Origin: Sweltsa coloradensis
Taxonomy: Eukaryota > Arthropoda > Insecta > Plecoptera > Chloroperlidae
DNA: 64,000 nt
Direction: 5' to 3'
NCBI GenBank assembly: GCA_024449915.1
Contig: JAMZAV010002036.1
Span: forward strand, 124,001-188,000
Position numbers and translations under genes: made by a program. Position 1 is the first letter of the stretch; each line of letters opens with the position of its first letter. The notes under the pieces were generated by a model. That model had not been told where the DNA came from. It ran no database searches and worked only from the letters and a program-made list of their open reading frames with translations. This document shows, piece by piece, positions 35,901 to 46,789 of the stretch.

Positions 35901-36132
35901 ACAATCGGTAGGCTGGCCTATGCTTCAATTTGATCCAGAATAAACTTCTGCATTCTGCATTAAAAACAGATTTTTCTGAGCTCACCAGCGCTAAATTGAG
36001 CAATAATCTGGCTCACAGTGAATTAAATAATGTTACTTTCACAGTGAAATCAATTCGTACTTATAGAATAGGTCAATCAATAATGAACGGCATAGGTAAG
36101 TAGACCTGCCTCAGAACGTACGACAATATTTA

Positions 36133-36138
36133 TACAAG
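36133..36138. repeat. Target-site duplication, left (TACAAG)
   Basis: Six bases identical to 47013-47018. The giant palindromic element begins at the next base (AGTAGAGTGTAC) and ends (GTACACTCTACT) just before the right copy. Confidence 0.9.
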
Positions 36139-36345
36139 AGTAGAGTGTACGCCACTGGGCAGTCAAAGGGATGCCGCCTAATTAATTATGCAAATTTTTA
36201 ATTACCCCTAATTAATTAATCACGCAAAATTTTTTAATTATGCAAATTTTAATTATGCAAATTTTTAATTAATCATATATTTTTTAATTATGAATTTTTA
36301 ATTTTTTAATTATGCAAATTTTTAATTGATCATATTTTAATTTTA
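36139..36345. promoter_or_regulatory. Left terminal region with four ATGCAAAT octamers
   Basis: After the conserved 40-bp end the DNA is almost pure A/T apart from the octamers, with ATGCAAAT at 36188-36195, 36240-36247, 36255-36262 and 36312-36319. Their spacing is irregular. The octamer is the classic Oct-1/POU site. In adenovirus terminal repeats an Oct-1 site helps start protein-primed replication. A replication role here is an inference from position and repetition. Confidence 0.6.
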
Positions 36346-36620
36346 AAGATGGCGGATGCTACACTAGAGTGTGACTGCTTTAACCTAACTTTTTTATGTA
36401 TTCAAGATGGCGGACACTACACAAAAGGGTGACCATTTTAACCTAACTTAACCTAACATGATGACGTCATGCAAACCTGTCAAGACTTGTCAAGTTTGGT
36501 TGCAAACATGACAAGACTTGTCAAGACAGGCATTGAGTGACGCCACCATACACAGACTAGTCAGGACATGCATCGAGTGTGTGAAGATGAAGGACTGGGA
36601 ATCATGGTATACCTAGGGTG
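36346..36620. promoter_or_regulatory. Left subterminal motifs: AAGATGGCGG pair and GACAAGACTTGTC dyads
   Basis: AAGATGGCGGATGCTACAC (near 36347) and AAGATGGCGGACACTACAC (near 36404) each lead into TTTAACCTAACTT. A TGATGACGTCAT word follows near 36458, and then paired CAAGACTTGTCAAG dyads from about 36480 to 36520. The same set is present inverted at about 46560-46790. YY1-like identity of the AAGATGGC core is established knowledge; function here is unknown. Confidence 0.5.
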
Positions 36621-36716
36621 AATAAATTTAAAAAGTCAAGACTTATTCATGTGTATAACAAATCTTATTTATTTAACAAACACATTAGTACATGAAACCA
36701 ATTTTTACATTACATA

Positions 36717-37430
36717 TCATGCAGTCGCATTAATCAACTCCACTTCACTGTAGATAAATTCAGCACCAAGTTCGTACACAATTCTTTCCATATTCACAGT
36801 AATGTACTTCTCCTCATGACCTAAACGTTCAGTATAGGTCTTCACAAAGTCATGTAGGCTAACACACGTAGAACCTGACATTTTTGCTACTAATGCCAGT
36901 TCATCATATTTGTTTTTAATTCTCATAAGAAAATTAAAGTACCACTTGTTTATATCGCGATAGCTCAGTTCAAGATCACTTAACATATGCGAAACACTTT
37001 GAGAATATTTTACTAGATTACGGCACGACACTTCGCCAAGGTATACACGACCATTTGTGGATTTAAGTCCCAACACAATAGTACCGTGATGATTATACAC
37101 AAACAAGGTAAAAGAACCAACCTCCGTTTCTGGTACACTGGCTGCATCTTCACCCATGTTGAAGACGTAATCATTGAGTAGTTCCATTTCACGAACAAGT
37201 TGACTCCATTCGTGAAGATTGAGCCTGAGTCCTCTTCCTTTTGCACATTGGATTTGTACATATGGTTTGAAGCAGTCTTGCATATGACACCCGACCACCA
37301 GCATTTTCGTACATGATCCATTTAAAAAGAAAACACTTTTACAAAGAACAAGTTCGTACTTTTTAAGATGGTCCACATAAGCAGGCGTAGGCTCAGCAAC
37401 AGTGGTAGTGAAGTCTGCTTGAAAATTCAT
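36717..37430 (-). CDS. PC4-like ssDNA-binding protein, left-arm copy
   Basis: Intronless, 237 residues, oriented toward the left end of the element. I start at the ATG at 37428-37430 because its context CACCATGA is a good initiation context; the frame stays open 35 codons further upstream but without another ATG. Residues about 31-90 resemble the PC4 (p15) C-terminal domain, a dimeric ssDNA-binding fold of transcription coactivators. Residues 64-78 read KGRGLRLNLHEWSQL, matching the family's conserved KGxxL...WxxL helix region. Residues 105-150 may be a second, weaker repeat of the fold. The C-terminal third is unassigned. The product is identical to the right-arm copy. A poly(A) signal lies at 36668-36673. 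Expected role: binding single strands during replication, or transcription of the element. The PC4 call is by motif only. Confidence 0.72.
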   Translation of the reverse strand: MNFQADFTTTVAEPTPAYVDHLKKYELVLCKSVFFLNGSCTKMLVVGCHMQDCFKPYVQIQCAKGRGLRLNLHEWSQLVREMELLNDYVFNMGEDAASVPETEVGSFTLFVYNHHGTIVLGLKSTNGRVYLGEVSCRNLVKYSQSVSHMLSDLELSYRDINKWYFNFLMRIKNKYDELALVAKMSGSTCVSLHDFVKTYTERLGHEEKYITVNMERIVYELGAEFIYSEVELINATA

Positions 37431-37439
37431 GGTGATGCA

Positions 37440-37960
37440 GTTGAAGACACGGACCAGTATGCGACTGTCCTCGACAAATCTCAGACGCTGACTGACTGAA
37501 GCTCTAGACTCCTCGCGCTCTTGAAGGAGCCCCAAGCGGCAGCTTCGTGAAGCTCCGCCCCTTTCTCTTCCATTCGTGTTGAAACTTGCAAGTCATGACG
37601 TCATACAGACATGTCCAGACTTGCACACATACAGACCTGACCAAACATGATGCTTTACAATATAATGAAGGATATTAAGTAATGTACAATAAATAAATAA
37701 AAAAATCAAGACAATTTTTAAATACACGTCCTTCCTCGACGAAGACTGGACTGAGACTGAAGATTTTGAGCTCGTCTTGTCTAAGACCTACCCCCACCAT
37801 GACGTTGTCGGTGCGCAGAGATAGATGCGCAGTGGTTTTATTTTTATTTTTATTTTGGGAATCTTCGGAAATCTTCGTGAAGCTCCGTTGCGATTCGTGT
37901 ATCTTCGGGAATCTTCGGAAATCTTCGTGAAGCTCCGCCCTTTATCTTCCCATCACCAAC
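37440..37960 (-). promoter_or_regulatory. Upstream region of the left PC4-like gene
   Basis: Contains a perfect CRE TGACGTCA (37596-37603), a GC box (plus strand CCGCCCC, 37555-37561), and repeated CTTCGTGAAGCTCCG cassettes near 37546, 37874 and 37926 with CTTCGGAAATCTTCG between the last two. The AAATACACGTCC and TATAATGAAGGATATT stretches also recur in the right arm. Motifs are seen; promoter activity is inferred. Confidence 0.5.
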
Positions 37961-38732
37961 TTTGTGAAACTGTCTGGAGTTGCAATCTTAGATTACATGA
38001 TTTCAATTTACTTTTAAAAAATTACTTCTTCAGTCCTATTATTTCCACTGCAGACAGACGTCTAGACATCCCAATTATTTTTTAAACTTGAATAGTCTAT
38101 TCATGAAGAAGTGAATGACATCCAATTATAGGAATTCAAAAGCCTATTCACAAGGAGTGCATTGTATGTTGCAAAACGAATGGCTTACAACAATTTTCAT
38201 GTTCAGATTTGTTGTTCAGACTTACACCTATTATTAAAACTTTTAGATTTTAAAAGAGCGCCGTCATCCAATGTTGGTACAGTATAAGTATTGTATAGAA
38301 GATTTGTTCACATGACCCTGACCTGATTTTCGTCCAAACCTGATGGTTTGTCGGAAAGTGCCCTTGGGCAAAGTAAAGCACATTGTTCAAACAATATTGG
38401 CGGTTTACGACCCCCCAGGCATAGCATCATATTTCAAATAGCTTGGCGGTTGATGCCCTGAGGACAAATCTCAGAGGAAGGGAGGGCATTGTGACCCTAA
38501 AGCCAAAAGTTTTATCAAGTTATTAAACTCTAGAAGAAAAGGTGTAAACTTTTCCTTGCAAAGTTTCAAGTTCTTACTATGCTGTAGTGAAAATGTGTGA
38601 AAATAAGTTTTCACATTACAAACTTTTAAAGTTGTTATAATACCATGTAAAGAAAATGTGTGCAAAAAAAGATAGTTTTTCTGCATGTGTACGTATTTCA
38701 TTATATTATTGTTGGCAATTCAGAAAAATGTT

Positions 38733-40170
38733 AAAGTATTTTACAAAGTTCTTATACTCTGTAAAGAAAATGTGAAAAACTGACACAGCACTATACATAC
38801 ATACACAACACAGCTTCTCACACAACAATTCACCACATCACACATAGTACACACTGTAAACTACTTCCCACATTACACCATAAAGTACGCAACGTACACT
38901 ACTTCTCCTCACACTACACTGCACTATACATACTTACACTATACTTCTCCTCACACTACATCATACAAAGTACACACTGTACACAACACTACACACATAA
39001 CCTTCCCATGCAAAGTAAAAATTCTTACTACTTTGTAAATAAAACGAGTGCAAATAACTTGTGTTTTACATGTATACATATTTCTTTGCTGCAAGAAAGT
39101 AAAGTGTTAAAAGTTTTACACACTCATTAAGAAAATGCATGAAAATAATATCTTTTACTTGCAAAGTTTTCAAAGTTCTTACTTCTTTGGACGCATTTCA
39201 TTATATTATTGTTGGCAATTAAGGAAAATGTTAAAGTATTTTACAAAGTTCTTATACTCTGTAAAGAAAATGTGAAAAACTGACACAGCACTATACATAC
39301 ATACACAACACAGCTTCTCACACAACAATTCACCACATCACACATAGTACACACTGTAAACTACTTCCCACACTACACCATAAAGTACGCACCGTACACT
39401 ACTTCTCCTCACACTACACTGCACTATACATACTTACACTATACTTCTCCTCACACTACACCATACAAAGTACACACTGTACACAACACTACACACATAA
39501 CCTTTCCATGCAAAGTAAAAATTCTTACTACTCTGTTAATAAAATGAGTGCAAATAACTTGTGTTTTACATGTATACATATTTCTTTGTTGCAATAAATT
39601 AAAGTGTTAAAAGTTTTACACACTCATTGAGAAAATGCATGAAAATAATATCTTTTACTTGCAAAGTTTTCAAAGTTCTTACTTCTTTGGACGTATTTCA
39701 TTATATTATTGTTGTCAATTAAGGAAAATGTTAAAGTATTTTACAAAGTTCTTATACTCTGTAAAGAAAATGTGAAAAACTGACACAGCACTATACATAC
39801 ATACACAACACAGCTTCTCACACAACAATTCACCACATCACACATAGTACACACTGTAAACTACTTCCCACACTACACCATAAAGTACGCACCGTACACT
39901 ACTTCTCCTCACACTACACTGCACTATACATACTTACACTATACTTCTCCTCACACTACACCATACAAAGTACACACTGTACACAACACTACACACATAA
40001 CCTTTCCATGCAAAGTAAAAATTCTTACTACTCTGTTAATAAAATGAGTGCAAATAACTTGTGTTAAAAGTTTTTTTTTTTTAAGTTTTACACTCATTGA
40101 GAAAATGCATGAAAATAATATCTTTTACTTGCAAAGTTTTCAAAGTTCTTACTTCTTTGGAAAGAAAATG
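38733..40170. repeat. Left-arm 500-bp tandem repeats
   Basis: The word TGTGAAAAACTGACACAGCA begins at 38771, 39271 and 39771, giving an exact 500-bp period. Within each unit a CACAC/ACACT-rich stretch of about 230 bp alternates with AT-rich monomers of about 60 bp carrying TTCTTATACTCTGTAAAG-type words. The array is inverted in the right arm. Confidence 0.92.
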
Positions 40171-40336
40171 TGTGCAAATAAGATAAGAAACTTACAAACT
40201 TTTTAGTTCTACTAGTTTTCTCACTATTCAGTAAGAAAATGCGTGCAAGAAAGTTAAGTTTTCCTTTAAAAACTAACCAGTACTAGTTTACAAACTTACA
40301 AGTTCAGATAGTCTGGAAAGAAATTGCGTGTACATA

Positions 40337-42763
40337 AAATTACTTTTGCTAACTAAACAAGTTCTTATACTCTGTAAACAAAACGTGTGAAAATAAGTTA
40401 ACACTCTCACAAGATCTTATTCTCTGTAGTAAAAATGCGTGACAATAAGTATACAAACTTGCAGTTATTTAAAAGTATTAAGAACATGTGGTTTGTTAGG
40501 TAAAAGTTATCTGATGTGTAGGTACATTTATTCTTCACAAAGTATAAGAACTTGTAGGTTTGTAAGTTAAGGTTTTCTGATGTGTACATTTATTCTTTAC
40601 AAAGTATTAGAACTTGTTAGTTTGTAAGTTTGTAAACTAATTTTCACACAATTCATTTAAAAAGTATTAAGAACCTGAAGTTTTGTTAGATAAAAGTTAT
40701 CTGATGTATACATTTATTCTTTACAAAGTATAATAACTTGTAAGTTATCTAATGTGTACATTTATTCTTTACAAAGTATAAGAACTTGTTAGTTTGTAAG
40801 TTTGTAAACGAATTTTCACAACCTAAAGGTTTGATGAGAAAAAAGTTGTCTTATGTACACACAGTATCATTACAGAGTATATAAACTTGTAGGTTTGTTA
40901 AGTTAAAGTTATCTGATGTGTACATTTTTTCTGATGTGTACATTTTTTCTTTACGGAGTATAAGAACTTGTAGGTTTGTTAAGTAAAAGTTATATTATGT
41001 GCACACAGTATCTTTACAGAGTAGAAGAACTTGTAGGTTTGTTAGGTAAAAGTTATCTGATGTGTACATTTAATCTTCACAAAGTATAAGAACTTGTTAG
41101 TTTGTAAGTTTGTAAACTAATTTTCACACAATTTATTTACGAAGTATTAAGAACCTAAAGGTTTGATGAGAAAAAGTTGTCTTATGTACACACAGTATCA
41201 TTACAGAGTATATAAACTTGTAGGTTTGTTAAGTTAAAGTTATCTGATGTGTACATTTTTTCTGATGTGTACATTTTTTTCTTTACAAAGGTATAAGAAC
41301 ATGTTAGTTTGTAAGTTTGCAAACTAATTTTCAAACAATTACTTTACAAAGTGTTAAGAACCAGTAGGTTTGTTAACAAAAGTTGTATTTTGTGCACGCA
41401 ATAACTTTACAGAGTATATAAACTTGTAGGTTTGTTAAGTTAAAGTTATCTATGTGTACATTTTTTTCTTTACAAAGGTATAAGAACATGTTAGTTTGTA
41501 AGTTTGCAAACTAATTTTCATACAATTTATTTACAAAGTGTTAAGAACCTGTAGGTTTGTTAAGAAAAGTTGTATTTTGTGCACGCAATAACTTTACAGA
41601 GTAAAATAACTTGTAGGTTTGTTAAGTAAAAGTTATCTGATGTGTACATTTTTTCTTTACGGAGTATAAGAACTTGTTAGTTTGTAAGTTTGTAAACTAA
41701 TTTTCACACAATTTATTTACGAAGTATTAAGAACCTAAAGGTTTGATGAGAAAAAGTTGTCTTATGTACACACAGTATCATTACAGAGTATATAAACTTG
41801 TAGGTTTGTTAAGTTAAAGTTATCTGATGTGTACATTTTTTCTGATGTGTACATTTTTTTCTTTACAAAGGTATAAGAACATGTTAGTTTGTAAGTTTGC
41901 AAACTAATTTTCATACAATTTATTTACAAAGTGTTAAGAACCTGTAGGTTTGTTAAGAAAAAGTTGTCTTATGTACACACAGTATCATTACAGAGTATAT
42001 AAACTTGTAGGTTTGTTAAGTTAAAGTTATCTGATGTGTACATTTTTTCTGATGTGTACATTTTTTCTTTACAAAGGTATAAGAACATGTTAGTTTGTAA
42101 GTTTGCAAACTAATTTTCATACAATTTATTTACAAAGTGTTAAGAACCTGTAGGTTTGTTAAGAAAAGTTGTATTTTGTGCACGCAATAACTTTACAGAG
42201 TAAAAGAACTTGTAGGTTTGTTAAGTAAAAGTTATCTGATGTGTACATTTTTTCTTTACAAAGTATAAGAACTTGTTAGATTCTTAGTTTGTAAACTAAT
42301 TTTCACATAATTTATTTACAAAGTATTAAGAACTTGTAGGTTTGTTAGGTCGATAAGTAAAAGTTATCAGATGTGTGCATTTTTTCTAATGTGTACATTT
42401 TTTTTTCTTTACAAAAGAATAAGAACTTGTTAGTTTCTTAGTTTGTAAACTAATTGTCACACAATTTATTTACAAAGTATTAAGAACTGTTTGTTGAGAA
42501 AAAATTGTCTTATGTACACACAGTATCATAACAGAGTATATGAACTTGTAGGTTTGTTAAGTAAAAGCTATATTATGTGCACACAGTATCTTTACAGAGT
42601 AAGAGAACATGTAGGTTTGTTAGGTAAAAGTTATCTAATGTATACATTCATTCTTTACAAAGTATTAGAACTTGTTAGTTTGTAAGTTTGTAAACGTAAT
42701 TTTCACACAATTTATTTACGAAGTATTAAGAACCTAAAGGTTTGATGAGAAAAAGTTGTCTTA
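40337..42763 (+). repeat. One-directional tandem-repeat core of the giant palindrome
   Basis: Monomers of about 60 bp (consensus parts TTTACAGAGTATAAGAACTTG, GTAGGTTTGTTAAG, AAAGTTATCTGATGTGTACA) form higher-order blocks near 190-205 bp. One marker word recurs at about 41303, 41489, 41882 and 42086. From about 40455 onward all monomers point the same way as those of the right arm, so this is the only non-palindromic part of the element. Confidence 0.85.
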
Positions 42764-42929
42764 TATACACGCAATTTCTTTCCAGACAATCTGAACTTGT
42801 AAGTTTGTAAACTAGTACTGGTTAGTTTCTAAAGGAAAACTTAACTTTCTTGCACGCATTTCTTACTGAATAGTGAGAAAACTAGTAGAACTAAAAAGTT
42901 TGTACGTTTCTTATCTTATTTGCACACAT

Positions 42930-44410
42930 TTTCTTTCCAAAGAAGTAAGAACTTTGAAAACTTTGCAAGTAAAAGATATTATTTTCATGCATTTTCTCAA
43001 TGAGTGTAAAACTTTTAACACTTTAATTTATTGCAACAAAGAAATATGTATACATGTAAAACACAAGTTATTTGCACTCATTTTATTAACAGAGTAGTAA
43101 GAATTTTTACTTTGCATGGAAAGGTTATGTGTGTAGTGTTGTGTACAGTGTGTACTTTGTATGGTGTAGTGTGAGGAGAAGTATAGTGTAAGTATGTATA
43201 GTGCAGTGTAGTGTGAGGAGAAGTAGTGTACGGTGCGTACTTTATGGTGTAGTGTGGGAAGTAGTTTACAGTGTGTACTATGTGTGATGTGGTGAATTGT
43301 TGTGTGAGAAGCTGTGTTGTGTATGTATGTATAGTGCTGTGTCAGTTTTTCACATTTTCTTTACAGAGTATAAGAACTTTGTAAAATACTTTAACATTTT
43401 CCTTAATTGACAACAATAATATAATGAAATACGTCCAAAGAAGTAAGAACTTTGAAAACTTTGCAAGTAAAAGATATTATTTTCATGCATTTTCTCAATG
43501 AGTGTGTAAAACTTTTAACACTTTAATTTATTGCAACAAAGAAATATGTATACATGTAAAACACAAGTTATTTGCACTCATTTTATTAACAGAGTAGTAA
43601 GAATTTTTACTTTGCATGGAAAGGTTATGTGTGTAGTGTTGTGTACAGTGTGTACTTTGTATGGTGTAGTGTGAGGAGAAGTATAGTGTAAGTATGTATA
43701 GTGCAGTGAAGTGTGTGGAGAAATAGTGTACGGTGCGAACTTTATGGTGTAGTGTGGGAAGTAGTTACAGTGTGTACTATGTGTGATGTGGTGAATTGTT
43801 GTGTGAGAAGCTGTGTTGTGTATGTATGTATAGTGCTGTGACAGTTTTTCACATTTTCTTTACAGAGTATAAGAACTTTGTAAAATACTTTAACATTTTC
43901 CTTAATTGCCAACAATAATATAATGAAATGCGTCCAAAGAAGTAAGAACTTTGAAAACTTTGCAAGTAAAAGATATTATTTTCATGCATTTTCTTAATGA
44001 GTGTGTAAAACTTTTAACACTTTACTTTCTTGCAGCAAAGAAATATGTATACATGTAAAACACAAGTTATTTGCACTCGTTTTATTTACAAAGTAGTAAG
44101 AATTTTTACTTTGCATGGAAAGGTTATGTGTGTAGTGTTGTGTACAGTGTGTACTTTGTATGTTGTAGTGTGAGGAGAAGTATAGTGTAAGTATGTATAG
44201 TGCAGTGAAGTGTGAGGAGAAGTAGTGTACGTTGCGTACTTTATGGTGTAATGTGGGAAGTAGTTTACAGTGTGTACTATGTGTGATGTGGTGAATTGTT
44301 GTGTGAGAAGCTGTGTTGTGTATGTATGTATAGTGCTGTGTCAGTTTTTCACATTTTCTTTACAGAGTATAAGAACTTTGTAAAATACTTTAACATTTTT
44401 CTGAATTGCC
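42930..44410. repeat. Right-arm 500-bp tandem repeats
   Basis: Mirror image of 38733-40170. The word CACATTTTCTTTACAGAGTA begins at 43351, 43850 and 44350, a 499-500 bp period. Units differ from each other by scattered substitutions. Confidence 0.92.
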
Positions 44411-45159
44411 AACAATAATATAATGAAATACGTACACATGCAGAAAAAACTATCTTTTTTTGCACACATTTCTTTACATGGTATTATAACAACTTTAAAA
44501 GTTTGTAATGTGAAAACTTATTTTCACACATTTTCACTACAGCATAGTAAGAACTTGAAACTTTGCAAGGAAAAGTTCACACCTTTTCTTCTAGAGTTTA
44601 ATAACTTGATAAAACTTTTGGCTTTTAGGGTCACAATGCCCTCCCTTCCTCTGAGATTTGTCCTCAGGGCATCAACCGCCAAGCTATTTGAAATATGATG
44701 CTATGCCTGGGGTCGTAAACCGCCAATATTTTTGAACAATGTGCTTTACTTTGCCCAAGGGCACTTTCCGACAAACCAACAGGTTTGGACGAAAATCAGG
44801 TCAGGGTCATGTGAACAAAGCTTCTATACAATACTTATACTGTACCAACATTGAATGACGGCGCTCCATTTTTTAAAATCTAAAAGTTTTAATAATAGGT
44901 GTAAGTCTGAACAACAAATCTGAACATGAAAATTGTTGTACGCCATTCGTTTTGCAACATACAATGCACTCCTTGTGAATAGGCTTTTGAATTCCTATAA
45001 TTGGATGTCATTCACTTCTTCATGAATAGACTATTCAAGTTTAAAAAATAATTGGGATGTCTAGACGTCTGTCTGCAGTGGAAATAATAGGACTGAAGAA
45101 GTAATTTTTTAAAAGTAAATTGAAATCATGTAATCTTAGATTGCAACTCCAGACAGTTT

Positions 45160-45697
45160 TACAAAGTTGGTGATGGGAAGATAAAGGGGCGGAGCTTCAC
45201 GAAGATTTCCGAAGAGTTCGCGAAGATACACGAATCGCAAAAATTTAACCACTGCGCAGCTAACTCTGCAAAAAATAAAAATATAAAAATAAACCACTGC
45301 GCAGCTTACTCTGCGCACCGACAACGTCATGGTGGGGGTAGGTCTTAGACAAGACGAGCTCAAAATCTTCAGTCTCAGTCCAGTCTTCGTCGAGGAAGGA
45401 CGTGTATTTAAAAATTGTCTTGATTTTTTTTTTTTTTATTGTACATTACTTAATATCCTTCATTATATTGTAAAGCATCATGTTTGGTCAGGTCTGTATG
45501 TGTGCAAGTCTGGACATGTCTGTATGACGTCATGACTTGCAAGTTTCAACACGAATGGAAGAGAAAGGGGCGGAGCTTCACGAAGCTGCCGCTTGGGGCT
45601 CCTTCAAGAGCGCGAGGAGTCTAGAGCTTCAGTCAGTCAGCGTCTGAGATTTGTCGAGGACAGTCGCATACTGGTCCGTGTCTTCAACTGCATCACC
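45160..45697 (+). promoter_or_regulatory. Upstream region of the right PC4-like gene
   Basis: GGGGCGGAGCTTCACGAAG occurs twice (from 45186 and from 45567). A perfect CRE TGACGTCA lies at 45525-45532, and a GGACATGTCT palindrome-like half-site at 45512-45521. CCACTGCGCAGCTNACTCTGC is duplicated near 45250 and 45295. The arm differs here from the left arm by rearrangement, unlike the coding sequence. Confidence 0.5.
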
Positions 45698-46411
45698 ATG
45701 AATTTTCAAGCAGACTTCACTACCACTGTTGCTGAGCCTACGCCTGCTTATGTGGACCATCTCAAAAAGTACGAACTTGTTCTTTGTAAAAGTGTTTTCT
45801 TTTTAAATGGATCATGTACGAAAATGCTGGTGGTCGGGTGTCATATGCAAGACTGCTTCAAACCATATGTACAAATCCAATGTGCAAAAGGAAGAGGACT
45901 CAGGCTCAATCTTCACGAATGGAGTCAACTTGTTCGTGAAATGGAACTACTCAATGATTACGTCTTCAACATGGGTGAAGATGCAGCCAGTGTACCAGAA
46001 ACGGAGGTTGGTTCTTTTACCTTGTTTGTGTATAATCATCACGGTACTATTGTGTTGGGACTTAAATCCACAAATGGTCGTGTATACCTTGGCGAAGTGT
46101 CGTGCCGTAATCTAGTAAAATATTCTCAAAGTGTTTCGCATATGTTAAGTGATCTTGAACTGAGCTATCGCGATATAAACAAGTGGTACTTTAATTTTCT
46201 TATGAGAATTAAAAACAAATATGATGAACTGGCATTAGTAGCAAAAATGTCAGGTTCTACGTGTGTTAGCCTACATGACTTTGTGAAGACCTATACTGAA
46301 CGTTTAGGTCATGAGGAGAAGTACATTACTGTGAATATGGAAAGAATTGTGTACGAACTTGGTGCTGAATTTATCTACAGTGAAGTGGAGTTGATTAATG
46401 CGACTGCATGA
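45698..46411 (+). CDS. PC4-like ssDNA-binding protein, right-arm copy
   Basis: Mirror copy of the left-arm gene: intronless, 237 residues, oriented toward the right end. Start ATG at 45698-45700 in context CACCATGA; stop TGA at 46409-46411; poly(A) signal AATAAA at 46457-46462. The same PC4-type motif (KGRGLRLNLHEWSQL, residues 64-78) lies in the region of residues 31-90. The parts I compared by eye (about 350 bp of the 3' half) are identical in DNA, and the full translation is identical. The non-coding parts of the arms carry indels and a rearrangement. This suggests recent conversion between arms or strong constraint. No transmembrane or signal segment is seen. Nuclear action is inferred from the PC4-like fold. 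Confidence 0.72.
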   Translation: MNFQADFTTTVAEPTPAYVDHLKKYELVLCKSVFFLNGSCTKMLVVGCHMQDCFKPYVQIQCAKGRGLRLNLHEWSQLVREMELLNDYVFNMGEDAASVPETEVGSFTLFVYNHHGTIVLGLKSTNGRVYLGEVSCRNLVKYSQSVSHMLSDLELSYRDINKWYFNFLMRIKNKYDELALVAKMSGSTCVSLHDFVKTYTERLGHEEKYITVNMERIVYELGAEFIYSEVELINATA

Positions 46412-46789
46412 TATGTAATGTAAAAATTGTGGTTTCATGTACTAATGTGTTTGTTAAATAAATAAGATTTGTTATACACATGAATAAGTCTTGACTTTTT
46501 AAATTTATTCACCCTAGGTATACCATGATTCCCAGTCCTTCATCTTCACACACTCGATGCATGTCCTGACTAGTCTGTGTATGGTGGCGTCACTCAATGC
46601 CTGTCTTGACAAGTCTTGTCATGTTTGCAACCAAACTTGACAAGTCTTGACAGGTTTGCATGACGTCATCATGTTAGGTTAAGTTAGGTTTAAAATGGTC
46701 ACCCTCTTGTGTAGTGTCCGCCATCTTGAAAAAGTTAGTTTAAAGCAGTCACACTCTAGTGTAGCATCCGCCATCTTTAAAATTAAAAT

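Noticed and set aside
36430..36460. Telomere-like TTAACCTAACTTAACCTAAC word in the palindrome arms
   Set aside because: Only two imperfect units and not the deuterostome TTAGGG repeat; treated as part of the subterminal motif block.
38733..40170. Possible CRISPR-like array
   Set aside because: The units are 500 bp, contiguous and without spacers, in a metazoan genome; these are ordinary tandem repeats.
38471..44698. Open frames of 76 and 91 codons in the satellite part of each arm (38471-38701 minus, 44423-44698 plus)
   Set aside because: The two arm versions differ by a frame-changing indel near their start, unlike the PC4-like gene, so they are not maintained as protein.
37013..46115. 102-codon alternative-frame open frames inside both PC4-like genes
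   Set aside because: Shadow of the main gene in another phase; identical in both arms only because the DNA is identical.
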